Assembly (NCBI GenBank): GCA_014874425.1
Contig: JACWAG010000139.1
Span: 1 to 6,780, forward strand
DNA: 6,780 nucleotides
Direction of reading: 5' to 3'
Source of the DNA: Syntrophaceae bacterium
GTDB lineage: Bacteria > Desulfobacterota > Desulfomonilia > Desulfomonilales > Desulfomonilaceae
A program made the position numbers and the translations under genes. The notes under the pieces are model-generated. The model was not told where the DNA came from. It was given only the letters and a program-made list of their open reading frames with translations, and made no database searches. This document shows, piece by piece, positions 6,538-6,780 of the stretch. Numbering within the stretch: position 1 is the stretch's first letter; every line of letters begins with the position of its first letter.

Positions 6538-6565
6538 GATCCCAATTTCTTGCTCAGCAAGGATC
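6538..6565 (+). other. Possible bulged stem-loop after tRNA-Thr, in the tuf leader
   Basis: GATCC (6538-6542) pairs with GGATC (6561-6565). TTGC (6550-6553) pairs with GCAA (6557-6560) around a TCA loop. A 7-nt bulge (6543-6549) lies on the 5' side only. It begins 4 nt after the tRNA CCA end and is not followed by a T-run, so RNA processing or 5'-end protection of tuf mRNA is more plausible than termination. The remaining leader (6566-6649) shows nothing clear except the tuf ribosome site. Confidence 0.3.
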
Positions 6566-6638
6566 ATCAGTGAGACTCCGGTCCGATAAAAAGAATTATG
6601 AATAGAAACTTTCCAGCTATTTTTTTGCCGAATATTCA

Positions 6639-6644
6639 AGGAGG
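6639..6644 (+). promoter_or_regulatory. Strong Shine-Dalgarno of tuf
   Basis: AGGAGG with 5 nt between it and the ATG at 6650. This is close to the ideal match and spacing, in keeping with very high EF-Tu expression, and it fixes the tuf start. Confidence 0.85.
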
Positions 6645-6649
6645 AGCCC

Positions 6650-6780
6650 ATGGGCAAGGCGAAGTTTGAGCGTACGAAGCCACACGTGAACGTAGGGACG
6701 ATAGGTCACATCGATCACGGTAAGACGACGTTGACAGCGGCAATTACGCGGACGTTGGCCAAGAGGGGATTGGCATCGTA
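6650..6780 (+). CDS. tuf: Elongation factor Tu (3' partial)
   Basis: EF-Tu is the GTPase that delivers aminoacyl-tRNA to the ribosomal A site. Only the first 43 codons and part of the next are in the window. The N-terminus 'MGKAKFERTKPHVNVG' and the P-loop GHIDHGKT (residues 19-26) are diagnostic, followed by 'TLTAAITRTLAKRG'. Nothing in the visible part is disrupted; the gene simply runs off the right edge. It follows four tRNA genes, as tufB does in E. coli, and is probably co-transcribed with them. A tRNA-Trp, secE and nusG might follow outside the window, as in many bacteria (inference). Confidence 0.97.
   Translation, partial: MGKAKFERTKPHVNVGTIGHIDHGKTTLTAAITRTLAKRGLAS

Noticed and set aside
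6382..6657. 91-codon - strand open frame
   Set aside because: It runs antisense across tRNA-Thr(GGU) and the tuf start, and has no recognisable protein features.

Overview
The window comes from a Gram-negative (two-membrane) bacterium. It encodes a TolC-type outer-membrane channel with a signal peptide and a HlyD-type periplasmic adaptor. It also has an MEP-pathway isoprenoid enzyme and a tRNA-tuf cluster in the order Thr-Tyr-Gly-Thr-tuf, the same order as E. coli thrU-tyrU-glyT-thrT-tufB. Coding DNA leans AT-rich by eye. I cannot fix the taxon. A deltaproteobacterial (Desulfobacterota-like) or neighbouring lineage is a low-confidence guess. All supported genes are on the + strand.

Layout. 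(1) Positions 1-2359 hold the end of an export operon: a 5'-truncated TolC-like outer-membrane factor and an overlapping HlyD-like adaptor. No inner-membrane pump is visible. (2) A 97-nt gap without a clear terminator follows. (3) Positions 2457-6022 hold a tight three-gene run: a membrane glycosyltransferase resembling the GT2/GT21 ceramide-glucosyltransferase/HpnI group, a MobA/MocA-like nucleotidyltransferase, and a 583-residue protein joining a complete IspH to a UbiA-type membrane prenyltransferase. The last two genes share one base (TAATG). (4) A good promoter candidate lies just after this operon, followed by four tRNA genes (Thr-UGU, Tyr-GUA, Gly-UCC, Thr-GGU), all with encoded CCA. 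(5) The first 131 nt of tuf (EF-Tu) begin at 6650 behind a strong Shine-Dalgarno and run off the right edge.

How the parts may work together. The most unusual element is the IspH-UbiA fusion. It physically links the enzyme that makes IPP/DMAPP with a membrane enzyme that normally uses a polyprenyl diphosphate. Its co-transcribed neighbours are a membrane glycosyltransferase and a nucleotidyltransferase. Together they suggest a dedicated pathway for an isoprenoid-derived, possibly nucleotide-activated and glycosylated membrane compound. That pathway is inference; no substrate can be read from the sequence. The UbiA domain has lost the Asp residues of the usual first Asp-rich motif, and the glycosyltransferase lacks parts of the canonical D-x-D and (Q/R)xxRW motifs, so textbook substrates should not be assumed.

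No stretch longer than 300 nt lacks a gene. The longest non-coding pieces are the 97-nt gap after the adaptor, the 91-nt spacer before the second tRNA-Thr, and the 116-nt tuf leader.
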